Source of the DNA: a virus
Reading direction: 5' to 3' (one strand)
Length of the DNA stretch: 46,206 nucleotides
IMG/VR virus record: IMGVR_UViG_3300019360_000068
Location: 1-46,206 of that record
A program made the translations under genes and the position numbers. Below, one piece after another: positions 1 to 6,982 of this stretch. Under the pieces are notes generated by a model. That model was not told the origin of the DNA and did no database searches. It saw only the letters and a program-made list of their open reading frames with translations. Positions within the stretch are counted from its first letter, which is position 1. The number at the start of each line of letters is the position of its first letter.

Positions 1-143
1 CTGACGCGCGTGGCGGGCATTCTAGGACCATTCCCTACCTAGGCTCATCCAGGCACGTCCCCAATCGAATGATATTAGTAACGACCCTAACATTATTCAT
101 TGTATACATAGTCTCATATAGACTCAATAACACTTCCGAAACC

Positions 144-203
144 GTTTCCAGGTCGTTTCCATGCCGTTTCGGGCCAAGTTCCGCCCAGTTTCCGCCTCGA
201 TTC
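144..203 (-). repeat. Phased array A: GTTTC every 11 bp
   Basis: GTTTC occurs at 144, 155, 166 and 188, with degenerate copies at 177 (AGTTC) and 199 (GATTC). All six are spaced by exactly 11 bases. On the minus strand the unit reads as GGAAAC plus five variable bases. The one-turn spacing would place every copy on the same DNA face, as in iterons or operator arrays. The mirror array lies at 523-571. Confidence 0.7.
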
Positions 204-300
204 AACCCACGAAATCGAGCCTAAAGTGATGCAATGAAAGGACTTAGCTCAAGGGGTCCAGGACTACAGGAAGTCGATAGGGCCTATTCATCAGTCCCGA

Positions 301-425
301 GTGACCTATTCAGAGGACACTTGTGGTATGAGGTAGGGAGTGTTATTATTTTATATATTTTTTTTTTAGAACTTAACTAATACTTCCGGAAACTGGTATG
401 CGGAAGTGTCCTCTAGATAGGTCAC
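301..425. repeat. 22-bp inverted repeat with T10 at its centre
   Basis: The arm at 301-322 (begins GTGACCTAT, ends AGAGGACACTT) matches the reverse complement of 404-425 at 20 of 22 positions. The 81-base interior is AT-rich, and a run of ten T lies at 358-367 around the dyad centre (363). A nested 7-bp hairpin, ACTTCCG/CGGAAGT, occupies 392-408. The interior is too long for a simple terminator; a DNA-level role at an origin, or extruded structure, is more likely. Confidence 0.7.
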
Positions 426-522
426 TACGACTGGACGATATGCCGGTATCGAATTCCGGGAGAGAGGGAGGGGTCGCCCTAACTCGCTGTAAACAAAGGA
501 CTTAGGTCACTTCCGGTGGGTT

Positions 523-571
523 GAAAGAGGGCAGAAACAGCCCAGAAAGTAGTCAGAAACCACCCGGAAAC
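523..571 (+). repeat. Phased array B: GAAAC/G every 11 bp
   Basis: GAAA followed by C or G occurs at 523, 534, 545, 556 and 567, an exact 11-base period. The consensus is CAGAAAC plus four variable bases. It is the same core as array A but on the opposite strand. Its inner edge is 160 bp from the dyad centre at 363, and so is the inner edge of array A. Confidence 0.75.
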
Positions 572-770
572 TCCCCGATGAGAATAATATTGCAACTATT
601 AATCAAATAATCACTATAAGTCCTTATTCATTAATTGAGAATTAAGTAAGATAATATAAACAAGGGCGAAAAACTTTTGTTATATTCGCTTTTGTTTCGT
701 GTTCTGGACCAGAGCGGAATATTGTCACCAAAGTGACGGAATTTGGCAATTTTGCACACTAGATGTTGTG

Positions 771-790
771 GTGTCCGAAATAGTGGACAC
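771..790. promoter_or_regulatory. Operator-like palindrome O1
   Basis: GTGTCC-N8-GGACAC. The same half-sites and spacing recur at 848-867. It lies just upstream of the candidate promoter at 805-834, so it could be bound by a dimeric regulator. Confidence 0.55.
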
Positions 791-804
791 AAGATATTGT
801 GGTT

Positions 805-834
805 TTGGACTGGTATGGTTATTGCAACTATTAT
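805..834 (+). promoter_or_regulatory. Candidate sigma70-type promoter
   Basis: TTGGAC at 805-810 and TATTAT at 829-834, separated by 18 bp. It points at the first early gene (ATG 904) and sits between two identical palindromes, which would let a repressor cover both sides of it. The assignment rests on consensus resemblance only. Confidence 0.5.
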
Positions 835-847
835 TATCACCGAGCAG

Positions 848-867
848 GTGTCCGATTTCGAGGACAC
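848..867. promoter_or_regulatory. Operator-like palindrome O2
   Basis: GTGTCC-N8-GGACAC, the same as O1 in half-site and spacing, with centres 77 bp apart (seven helical turns). It would overlap or follow the transcription start of the candidate promoter. Confidence 0.55.
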
Positions 868-903
868 TTCCATTATAATTCTCAGAGTCATAGTAAAGAC
901 ACA

Positions 904-1689
904 ATGAATCACGAATTCAGGCCATCATTATTAGATGAGAATCTCTGCGGTATTTGTCGTTATCCGCAAGTGATTCACACTGATAAGGCAGAATGCAGAA
1001 TCTGCCATGAATTAACTACCGTGAACCTCGCACACGGTCAATTAATGTGTCAGAAGTGTGAGGACAAAATCATGACCACAAGGGAAACAATACCCGGATA
1101 TGCGGAAATGCAAGATAAAGTCAAGGCTCACGCTGCGACTATCGAAATAAATCAGGTTCTTCGCAGCGCGAGGGATATTGATTCCACAATTCAAGTACGC
1201 ACAGACCTATTCAATGCTGCCACAAAAAGTATAGTCGAGATTAAGGCTGCAATCGATGGTGATGAGAACATTACCAATAAGCCTTATGAACTTGCCAAAA
1301 TCCTGCGTGAGCGTTTCGACCACTATAAGCAAGTAGTGTTCGATGCTCACGCTGTAATTCAGGAAGCAGGAAATAATCAGAAGGCTATTCAAGTCTATCT
1401 GAATCAGATGGCAAATACGCTTCGAGCGGAAGAACGTGAGAAGCTAAAGATTGCTGATATCAATTATCAGCCCACTACTCCTAAGGTTGTAAAGCCCCAC
1501 GCTGTCAAGACAACAGGCACTTCCAAGAAAATCGATAAGACTACACTCCGCAAGTATGCGAGTGAACTTGGAATTTCCGAGTTTGTTCTGCAACAAGTCG
1601 TCGTCTCGAAAGGCGTAACTGTTGAAAAGGCTGCTGATATTCTCAGGGCCAGTATTATAGCAGGCAAAGCTGCTCAGACTCAAGCGTAA
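904..1689 (+). CDS. Zinc-finger-like early protein, unknown function
   Basis: A 261-residue protein with no family I recognise. Three cysteine pairs near the N-terminus (C15/C18, C31/C34, C49/C52) suggest one or two zinc-binding sites. The middle (about 60-200) is predicted helical, and a basic linker leads to a small helical C-terminal segment (about 208-255). I chose ATG 904 because AAAGACAC lies just before it, matching the leader of the next genes; the in-frame upstream start at 799 would run through the promoter and operator O2. As the first gene after the control region it is a candidate early regulator, which is inference from position only. Confidence 0.7.
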   Translation: MNHEFRPSLLDENLCGICRYPQVIHTDKAECRICHELTTVNLAHGQLMCQKCEDKIMTTRETIPGYAEMQDKVKAHAATIEINQVLRSARDIDSTIQVRTDLFNAATKSIVEIKAAIDGDENITNKPYELAKILRERFDHYKQVVFDAHAVIQEAGNNQKAIQVYLNQMANTLRAEEREKLKIADINYQPTTPKVVKPHAVKTTGTSKKIDKTTLRKYASELGISEFVLQQVVVSKGVTVEKAADILRASIIAGKAAQTQA

Positions 1690-1707
1690 CACAACTAAGG
1701 GGACACA

Positions 1708-2028
1708 ATGAAAAAGTCACCGAATGAAATTTTCAATAAGCTTATGATTGAGGAGCCTTATCGTACTCTTCTCAAGAATTCGACAGAACTCTCTGTTGCA
1801 GAAACTATGACTTCCATGTTATCCGATAAGGGATACATTAAGTTCATGTCACAGGTTGCTATGTATACTGCAATTATAGAGATTTTCCGTCAAATTCAGA
1901 CTTCACCAAAGTTCGACAGTGCAATGTCCAAGAAAGAAGTTATAGCCAATGTGAAATCCTCAGTCACATTGGGTCTCGAAATCGCTCATGAATTTACCAA
2001 GAGCGTTAACGAGGATAACAAAAAGTAA
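1708..2028 (+). CDS. Hypothetical early protein
   Basis: 106 residues, mostly helical in appearance, with no cysteine pattern, membrane segment or known motif. GGGGACACA precedes ATG 1708, a good ribosome-binding site of the same type as at 904, 45496 and 45905. The stop codon shares its last base with the start of the next small gene, which suggests translational coupling. I do not recognise the family. Confidence 0.7.
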   Translation: MKKSPNEIFNKLMIEEPYRTLLKNSTELSVAETMTSMLSDKGYIKFMSQVAMYTAIIEIFRQIQTSPKFDSAMSKKEVIANVKSSVTLGLEIAHEFTKSVNEDNKK

Positions 2029-2114
2029 TGAAGAGCATAACTAAGCACTTCATTATCGACGTGGTTCTACTTCTAATCTGGACTATCGTAGTTGTCGCTT
2101 GGTGTCATCGATGA
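2028..2114 (+). CDS. 28-residue single-pass membrane microprotein
   Basis: Starts on the last base of the previous stop (TAATG) and ends in an ATGA overlap with the next gene, so it is locked between two neighbours by start-stop overlaps. The peptide has a short basic N-terminus (MKSITKH) followed by about 18 hydrophobic residues (IIDVVLLLIWTIVVVAWC) and a final HR. That is a typical lone transmembrane helix. The function is unknown; a small inner-membrane effector is possible, and a holin is less likely given its early position. The coupling is the main evidence that it is a gene. Confidence 0.55.
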   Translation: MKSITKHFIIDVVLLLIWTIVVVAWCHR

Positions 2115-2338
2115 ATCAACAAGAGATATTCAAGGATATGCACCAGCACTCGAATGCCTACGCACAGATAGTCAATATCATTGCGCTGGCAAATCATCAT
2201 CGTGAGACTTGTAATTCATCAGATTGTCAAGTATCACTCTACTTACTAGAGAATGTAGCTCGTCGTCTCATTCCCTATGTATGGGATACTGAGAAGCAGG
2301 ACATCATTCTAAAGGTCACTAGTACTAACTGGTTCTGA
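2111..2338 (+). CDS. Hypothetical early protein
   Basis: 75 residues beginning MNQQEIFKDMHQ. The start ATG 2111 overlaps the stop of the upstream microprotein (ATGA); an in-frame earlier start at 2099 would be less well supported. The protein is helical with two nearby cysteines (NSSDC and the preceding TC), too few for a clear zinc site. Two bases separate its stop from the SprT-SNF2 gene. I do not recognise the family. Confidence 0.6.
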   Translation: MNQQEIFKDMHQHSNAYAQIVNIIALANHHRETCNSSDCQVSLYLLENVARRLIPYVWDTEKQDIILKVTSTNWF

Positions 2339-2340
2339 TT

Positions 2341-4524
2341 ATGGACAGACTACGCGCAAGCGAATTGTGCAAGGCCGAGCTTAAGAAGCATGGTCTAACG
2401 GAATGGGGCGTTCGTCTCACGACGGATGCTAACCAGCCGTTCCTCGGTATGTGTGTGCATCGGGATAAGGTAATCATCCTGAACGCACACCATATCGATA
2501 TCCATCCTGATTTGGAAGTGGTGGATACGATTAAGCATGAAGTGGCCCACGCGCTTACGCCGGGACACGCTCACGATGAAGTATGGGCCGCAAAGGCTCG
2601 TGAGATTGGCTGCACTAACACGCTGCCATGCTCACATCTGAGCTTTCCTGACCATGTTATCGATGCTATCCGTAGCGGTGCTACCATCGAGATGACAGTC
2701 GAGGAAGAAGTTCACGTTATCCGTAGGCCGAAGTATACCGTTACTCGGCTACAGGATAAGTGTCCTCACTGTGGTAAGGTGGCAGTCGAACGCTCATCAA
2801 CGGAATTCATCGATTCCCAGACGGGTAACACTGTCAAGTGGATTACGCTGGAATGCTTCCACGTTATCCAGAAGATTATTCCGAGAGGCACGCCTTTCGA
2901 GACGATGGTTTCCAATTTCTGGAAGCCTGAAATCGCTGCGTGTAAGCACGAATGGGAGAAGCATCAGTGTACTAAGTGCGGTGAATTCCGCCTGATGCCA
3001 TTCCAAATCGTTGGTGCTAAGGCCGCTGAGGCTGGATTGTCCACTCAAAAGGGTTTTGGCATCTTCGATGAAATGGGTCTAGGTAAGACTGTTCAGGGTC
3101 TTGCCATTCCCAAATTCCACAAGCAGTATCTTCCCTTTCTCGTAGTCACCAAGTCTGCAATTACTTTCCAGTGGTTTAAGCAGATTATTAGGTGGCTTGG
3201 TCCTGACCATCTTCCGCAAATCATCCGCACTTCTAGGGATGTGATTCTGCCTGGCCTCAAGGCATATATCATTCCTTACGACCTATTGCGTCGCTTCCCA
3301 CGCGAAAAGCTGGCTAAGGCTGGCTTCAAACTTATTCTGTTGGATGAATGCCAGCAGATTAAGAATCCTGATAGCTCTCGCACACAGGAAGTTCGTAGGC
3401 TTGTAGGGATTGACCCTACTTGCAAAGTACTTCCACTTAGTGCTACTCCCTGGAAGAATCGTGGTGGTGAATTCTTCCCCGTTCTCAACATAATGGACCC
3501 TATCAAGTTCCATTCCTATCAGGGATATCTTGATACATGGGTTGATTTCTATTACGAAGGTCCTAAGAAGAAGATGGGTGGTATTAGTAATCCTAAGAAG
3601 TTCCAAGCATACGTTGAATCACTCCTGATTCGGCGTGAATACAATGAGGTAATCGAGGATTTCCCCAGCGTAAATCGTATGAAGTTGCCTGTTCAGTTGG
3701 ACGAACTGAGTCAGGGAACCTACGATGATACTGAGAGTGCATTCGTCGCATGGTATAACGAAGCAGTTATCGGCGGCGAAGAAGATAAGATTAGCAGTAT
3801 TGAAATCTTGGCTCAGATGGCGCGTATGCGTCACGTTACAGGCCTCGCTAAGATTCCTGCTACTCTTGGTTTCATTGAAGAGTTTATCAATGATACCGAA
3901 AAGAAAATTGTTATCTTCGTTCATCATAAGGATGTTGGTGTCCTCATGACTGGCGCGCTCACTAATACCGATAAGAAAACTAATCCTGATTGGTATGAGC
4001 TTGCACAGACAATCAAGGCTGAAGGTATTAAGATTCTGAACTATACCTCAGCACACACTGGTAAGCCTGAAGGCTCTATCATTCAGGATACCTTCAATGC
4101 TACGCCACGCTGTATCATGGTGGCTTCTACTCTGGCATGTGGTGAGGGATTGGACCTCCAGACTTGTGCTGATGCTATCATGCATGAGCGTCAGTGGAAT
4201 CCTCAGAATGAGGACCAAGCTGCACCAGGTAGATTTAGGAGAATTGGTCAGCTCTCAAATGTTATTGGTATTACATTCCCAGAGGCTGAGGGAACTATTG
4301 ACGAACATCTCGATGGATTAGTGGAATCCAAGCGTCGTCAATTTCACGATGTAATGAATAAGTCTGAACTCAATACTTGGAGTCAGGACTCATTCGCTCG
4401 TGAACTTGCAGAACTAATCGTTGCCAAGCACAAGAAGAAGAATGTTGGTAAGGCAAAGACTAACATTACTTCTGCTGCATCATTCAAGCCACGCACTCAA
4501 TTTGCACTCATTCTTGATTACTAA
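2341..4524 (+). CDS. SprT-like metalloprotease domain fused to SNF2 helicase
   Basis: A 727-residue two-module protein. Residues about 1-120 look like a SprT/Spartan-type zincin: HEVAH at 66-70, with further histidines in GHAHDEVW (75-82) and IGC after it, the usual SprT layout. Cysteine pairs at 141/144 and 210/213 suggest zinc ribbons. The SNF2 ATPase follows: Walker A in DEMGLGKT (243-250), Walker B as DECQ (335-338), SAT (367-369), motif V GEGLDLQ (601-607) and motif VI with RFRRIGQ (631-637). SNF2 proteins translocate on duplex DNA; SprT proteins cut DNA-bound proteins. A combined role in stripping or degrading proteins on DNA is inference. Gene start is set by the open frame; the ribosome site is weak. 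Confidence 0.85.
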   Translation: MDRLRASELCKAELKKHGLTEWGVRLTTDANQPFLGMCVHRDKVIILNAHHIDIHPDLEVVDTIKHEVAHALTPGHAHDEVWAAKAREIGCTNTLPCSHLSFPDHVIDAIRSGATIEMTVEEEVHVIRRPKYTVTRLQDKCPHCGKVAVERSSTEFIDSQTGNTVKWITLECFHVIQKIIPRGTPFETMVSNFWKPEIAACKHEWEKHQCTKCGEFRLMPFQIVGAKAAEAGLSTQKGFGIFDEMGLGKTVQGLAIPKFHKQYLPFLVVTKSAITFQWFKQIIRWLGPDHLPQIIRTSRDVILPGLKAYIIPYDLLRRFPREKLAKAGFKLILLDECQQIKNPDSSRTQEVRRLVGIDPTCKVLPLSATPWKNRGGEFFPVLNIMDPIKFHSYQGYLDTWVDFYYEGPKKKMGGISNPKKFQAYVESLLIRREYNEVIEDFPSVNRMKLPVQLDELSQGTYDDTESAFVAWYNEAVIGGEEDKISSIEILAQMARMRHVTGLAKIPATLGFIEEFINDTEKKIVIFVHHKDVGVLMTGALTNTDKKTNPDWYELAQTIKAEGIKILNYTSAHTGKPEGSIIQDTFNATPRCIMVASTLACGEGLDLQTCADAIMHERQWNPQNEDQAAPGRFRRIGQLSNVIGITFPEAEGTIDEHLDGLVESKRRQFHDVMNKSELNTWSQDSFARELAELIVAKHKKKNVGKAKTNITSAASFKPRTQFALILDY

Positions 4525-4533
4525 GGAGAACTA

Positions 4534-4752
4534 ATGATTCCAAACAAATTCGTAATACTTTGGGACGAAATACCTGTTGGATTTAGAGGTTTTTATCCAA
4601 CTGTGCCATTTCCATTTAAAACTAGCAATCCTGAATCTATTTACTATTTCTTCAGTGCCTTTGAGGCTAAGGAGGCATTAGAGAAATATTTCCATAACTA
4701 TGAATCAACTAGAATCATAGAAATTCAATTCCGAATCGTGGATTCAAAATAA
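4534..4752 (+). CDS. Hypothetical early protein
   Basis: 72 residues, rich in aromatic residues, probably a small mixed alpha/beta fold. AAGGAG seven bases before ATG 4534 is one of the strongest ribosome-binding sites in the early operon. It follows the helicase gene by nine bases. No motif or family recognised. Confidence 0.65.
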   Translation: MIPNKFVILWDEIPVGFRGFYPTVPFPFKTSNPESIYYFFSAFEAKEALEKYFHNYESTRIIEIQFRIVDSK

Positions 4753-4754
4753 TT

Positions 4755-4991
4755 ATGGCAAAACTCCAATCATCACCAGACGTAGCCCTCGCACTCGAAC
4801 ATTGGGAATTAGTGAATTCTATCAAGGGACAGTGGGCTGCACTAAACATTCAATTTGAACCTACCCGTCGTATTGAGATGGAGATAGGTTACTACAATGC
4901 TTTCGAGTATAGAGAGCGTGCCATTGCAACTCGTATCTATTATGAGGAGAATGGTAGGGCAACGTTTCGTGTGCAGGGACATCCTGCTTAA
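4755..4991 (+). CDS. Hypothetical early protein
   Basis: 78 residues with a helical N-terminal half (LALEHWELVNSIKGQW) and a beta-like C-terminal half. It starts two bases after the previous stop without a clear ribosome site, so coupled translation is likely. Its stop directly precedes the structured element at 4993-5073. Family unknown. Confidence 0.6.
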   Translation: MAKLQSSPDVALALEHWELVNSIKGQWAALNIQFEPTRRIEMEIGYYNAFEYRERAIATRIYYEENGRATFRVQGHPA

Positions 4992-4992
4992 C

Positions 4993-5073
4993 TTAATTGG
5001 ATACTGGTGAGTGTTGGTGGACACCTTTCCGAGGGAGAGAGTAACTCTTTTAACATAGTCAGTATCCAACTAA
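4993..5073 (+). ncRNA. Structured RNA element in the early operon leader
   Basis: The 14-base arm TTAATTGGATACTG (4993-5006) pairs with 5060-5073 at 13 of 14 positions. Inside are two local hairpins, GTGT/ACAC around GGACAC and AGAG/CTCT around TAA, plus a possible CTTTCC/GGAGAG stem. The outer stem ends ten bases before ATG 5083, so folding could affect access to the AAGG ribosome site. It is not a tRNA by arm lengths. It could be a cis-regulatory RNA, processing site or small RNA. Confidence 0.45.
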
Positions 5074-5082
5074 GGTAAAATA

Positions 5083-5355
5083 ATGACACTCACAAGACGC
5101 AATCGAAATGGCAAGATGTATTCTCTCACTAACATCTGTGCCAGTGGAAGGACAAAGATTAGCCTCGTCGATAAAGGAACGTCGATTGAGGTTGATGTTG
5201 ATATTCAGCGTCTTGTAGAATGCTGGCACGATTGGGTCATCAATCGGACACACATTCATAATGCCTTTCCAGGACTTAGTGAGCCTCAGAGAGAATTTCT
5301 CTTAACTGGACTAACCGAAGAAGATTGGCAGCATACCTTTTCCACCGGAGACTGA
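5083..5355 (+). CDS. Hypothetical phage protein
   Basis: 90 residues. The C-terminal part (CWHDWVINRTHIHNAF followed by LSEPQREFLLTGL and EEDWQ) resembles a small protein type often seen near phage replication genes, in which an FP.LS..EREFL..G pattern is common; this is recall, not a search. AAGG ten bases upstream supports ATG 5083. The structured element directly upstream may control it. Function unknown. Confidence 0.65.
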   Translation: MTLTRRNRNGKMYSLTNICASGRTKISLVDKGTSIEVDVDIQRLVECWHDWVINRTHIHNAFPGLSEPQREFLLTGLTEEDWQHTFSTGD

Positions 5356-5358
5356 ACA

Positions 5359-5658
5359 ATGATGACTATCGAGCAGGCTATCAAGTCAACTATCAACTCA
5401 ACACCAGGCATCAAGAGTGTGGACCTCGTTCTCCATGTAATCGGCTTGTTGGGTGGTAAGTTGAATACTGCTCACTATTTCCACGAAATAGAAAGACTGG
5501 TTTTTAAAAAGGAAATTGTAGTGGTAAATTACGTCTTACCTGAGATGAATTACCGCATGAAGACAATGTATTTTCCTGGAGGAACCAGTGTCGAAATCGA
5601 GGAAGTTGAAACTCCTACAGGGAGTGCTAGTGCTTCAGACTGTTTACAAGGGCGATGA
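5359..5658 (+). CDS. Hypothetical phage protein
   Basis: 99 residues, starting at ATG 5359 or 5362, with GGAG about eight bases before. The N-terminal half looks like a compact helix bundle, possibly winged-helix (SVDLVLHVIGLLGG, then HEIERLVFKKEIVVV), which would suit DNA binding, but this is weak. The end overlaps the next gene in another frame. Confidence 0.6.
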   Translation: MMTIEQAIKSTINSTPGIKSVDLVLHVIGLLGGKLNTAHYFHEIERLVFKKEIVVVNYVLPEMNYRMKTMYFPGGTSVEIEEVETPTGSASASDCLQGR

Positions 5659-5821
5659 TGCTGACGTTCCGTATGCAACGGGATACGTTATTATTCACGG
5701 AGACCATCTCCACGGCCCTTATTACGTAAAATCTAATGGTATGCCAATCGAACTAAATGATTGGTATGCCGTTAAGTCTCACACCAATTTAGCTTTGACT
5801 TGGATGGAGACAGTCAATTGA
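5630..5821 (+). CDS. Small hypothetical protein, GTG start
   Basis: 63 residues if GTG 5630 is used. GGGAG (5620-5624) lies at suitable spacing; GTG 5624 is an alternative, and the earliest in-frame GTG at 5588 would give an implausible basic extension. A histidine-rich patch (IIHGDHLHGPYYV) is visible. It overlaps the previous gene by 29 bases and its stop overlaps the TTG start of the nuclease gene. Family unknown. Confidence 0.5.
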   Translation: MLQTVYKGDDADVPYATGYVIIHGDHLHGPYYVKSNGMPIELNDWYAVKSHTNLALTWMETVN

Positions 5822-6861
5822 ATACAGAAGAAACAGTTGAAGTTGTTCAAGGTGGCAAGGTAAACATCATCCTTGACGCCACTACTCTAACGGGGATAAT
5901 GGAGTGTCCGCGTAAAGTGGATTTCCGTCACAATCTCCATCTCCAGCCTATTGGTGGAAAGTCAAACTCGTTAGAGACTGGTTCCATCGTCCACAAATTC
6001 ATGGAAGTATTCTACGGTTCCTTAATCAAGGGAATACGTAGACCTGATGCTGTGGGGCTAGGTATGACTGCGGCTGAACTTTATATCCGTGGTTGTATCT
6101 TCTGCACTGATTTCAAGCCACACAATTGTGCTGAGTGTGGTGGTTCTGGTAAGGTCATGGATGGCGATAAGTGTGCCGTCTGTGATGGAACCGGAATAAT
6201 CAAGAAGCCTCTCTGCGGACACAAGGCAGATGATTATCCTGGCGTTAAGAATACGCCACGCGATTCTGAAGGCTTCAAGACTGGTTGGCAATGGGCGCTA
6301 GATACATGCGACCAATACCAGCGTCACTACATCAATGACCATTGGGTGCCCTTGGAAGTTGAAATAGTCAAGGGCAAGATTCTATACGAGGATGATGAAA
6401 TTCGCATCCTCTGGAAAGCCAAACTGGATTGGGTTGCTGATACTAATCAGGGAATCTATCCAGTAGACCACAAAACGATGAAACAGCGACGTCCCACCTT
6501 GTCGCTGAATAACCAATTCATTGGTCAGGCTTTATTGATGGGTACTCGCAGTGTCATTATTAACAAGGTAGGTTTCCAAACCACTCTCAAGCCAGAAGAG
6601 AAGTTTGAACGCTCTGTAATTCCGTATTCTGCTGCTCGTTTGATTGAGTGGCAGTCGGAAACACTGCCGTTCTATGCGAAGCAATTGATGATGTATGCGG
6701 AAATTGAGCATTATCCGCCTAACTTCTCCAATTGTGATAGCAAGTATGGTAACTGTCCATTCAAAGGTGTCTGTGAGTCAGACCCTGGAATGAGGGAAAC
6801 GGAACTTAAACTTAACTTCTATGTCGGACCAGAATGGAATCCAACTAACGAGGATGAATAA
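5818..6861 (+). CDS. PD-(D/E)XK exonuclease, RecB/Cas4-like, with zinc insertion
   Basis: 347 residues from TTG 5818, which overlaps the previous stop and has GGAGA eight bases upstream; TTG 5800 is an alternative. The order fits RecB/Cas4-type nucleases: MECPRK with C30, H59 in GSIVHKF, D204 in KLDWVAD, DHK 217-219 as the (D/E)XK element, Q233/Q237, and a C-terminal cluster (NC, NCPF, GVC) that with C30 could hold a 4Fe-4S cluster. Between H59 and D204 is an unusual insert at about 93-133 with CAECGGSG and CAVCDGTG, like DnaJ zinc-binding repeats. It probably resects DNA for the recombinase and SSB genes downstream. Confidence 0.85.
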   Translation: MNTEETVEVVQGGKVNIILDATTLTGIMECPRKVDFRHNLHLQPIGGKSNSLETGSIVHKFMEVFYGSLIKGIRRPDAVGLGMTAAELYIRGCIFCTDFKPHNCAECGGSGKVMDGDKCAVCDGTGIIKKPLCGHKADDYPGVKNTPRDSEGFKTGWQWALDTCDQYQRHYINDHWVPLEVEIVKGKILYEDDEIRILWKAKLDWVADTNQGIYPVDHKTMKQRRPTLSLNNQFIGQALLMGTRSVIINKVGFQTTLKPEEKFERSVIPYSAARLIEWQSETLPFYAKQLMMYAEIEHYPPNFSNCDSKYGNCPFKGVCESDPGMRETELKLNFYVGPEWNPTNEDE

Positions 6862-6862
6862 C

Positions 6863-6982
6863 ATGGCTGAAACTACCAAAGAACAGCGTGACGCAGTCAA
6901 GGCAGAAATCAAGGCTCTTTGCGAAAAGTGGAAAGCGATATCCAATGCGTATCGTCAGAGTAGAACGGCGTATTGTGTTTGA
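6863..6982 (+). CDS. 39-residue hypothetical protein
   Basis: Begins MAETTKEQRDAVKAEIKALC two bases after the nuclease stop, and its stop overlaps the next possible start (TGATG). The sequence is a single charged helix with a lone cysteine at each end, perhaps a coiled-coil peptide. The tight packing between neighbours and normal codon use support it as a gene. Function unknown. Confidence 0.5.
   Translation: MAETTKEQRDAVKAEIKALCEKWKAISNAYRQSRTAYCV

Larger units (their letters stand above)
1..903. other. Gene-free control region, candidate replication origin
   Basis: No convincing gene lies here; the one open frame on the minus strand and the upstream extension of the first gene cross operator-like palindromes. 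The region holds phased repeat arrays, a long inverted repeat, a promoter with two operators, and smaller dyads: AGTCT/AGACT at 110-124, TTAATT/AATTAA at 631-645, TCTGGACCAGA at 703-713 and GTCAC/GTGAC at 724-737. AAGGACTTA occurs at 238-246 and 496-504 and inverted at 617-625. A 13-base direct repeat ATTGCAACTATTA is at 589-601 and 821-833. This density of ordered motifs fits an origin or master control region; the function is inferred. Confidence 0.6.

Noticed and set aside
144-571. CRISPR array
   Set aside because: Repeats are 5-7 bases with an 11-base period, with no 25-40 base repeats or spacers and no cas genes.
799-903. Upstream in-frame extension of the first early gene
   Set aside because: It would overlap the candidate promoter and operator O2; ATG 904 has the leader shared with other early genes.
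631-912. 93-codon open frame on the minus strand
   Set aside because: It crosses both operator palindromes and the promoter, has low-complexity hydrophobic sequence and no ribosome-binding site.
5588-5629. GTG start at 5588 for the small protein before the nuclease
   Set aside because: It gives a basic, protein-unlike extension; GTG 5630 has GGGAG at good spacing.
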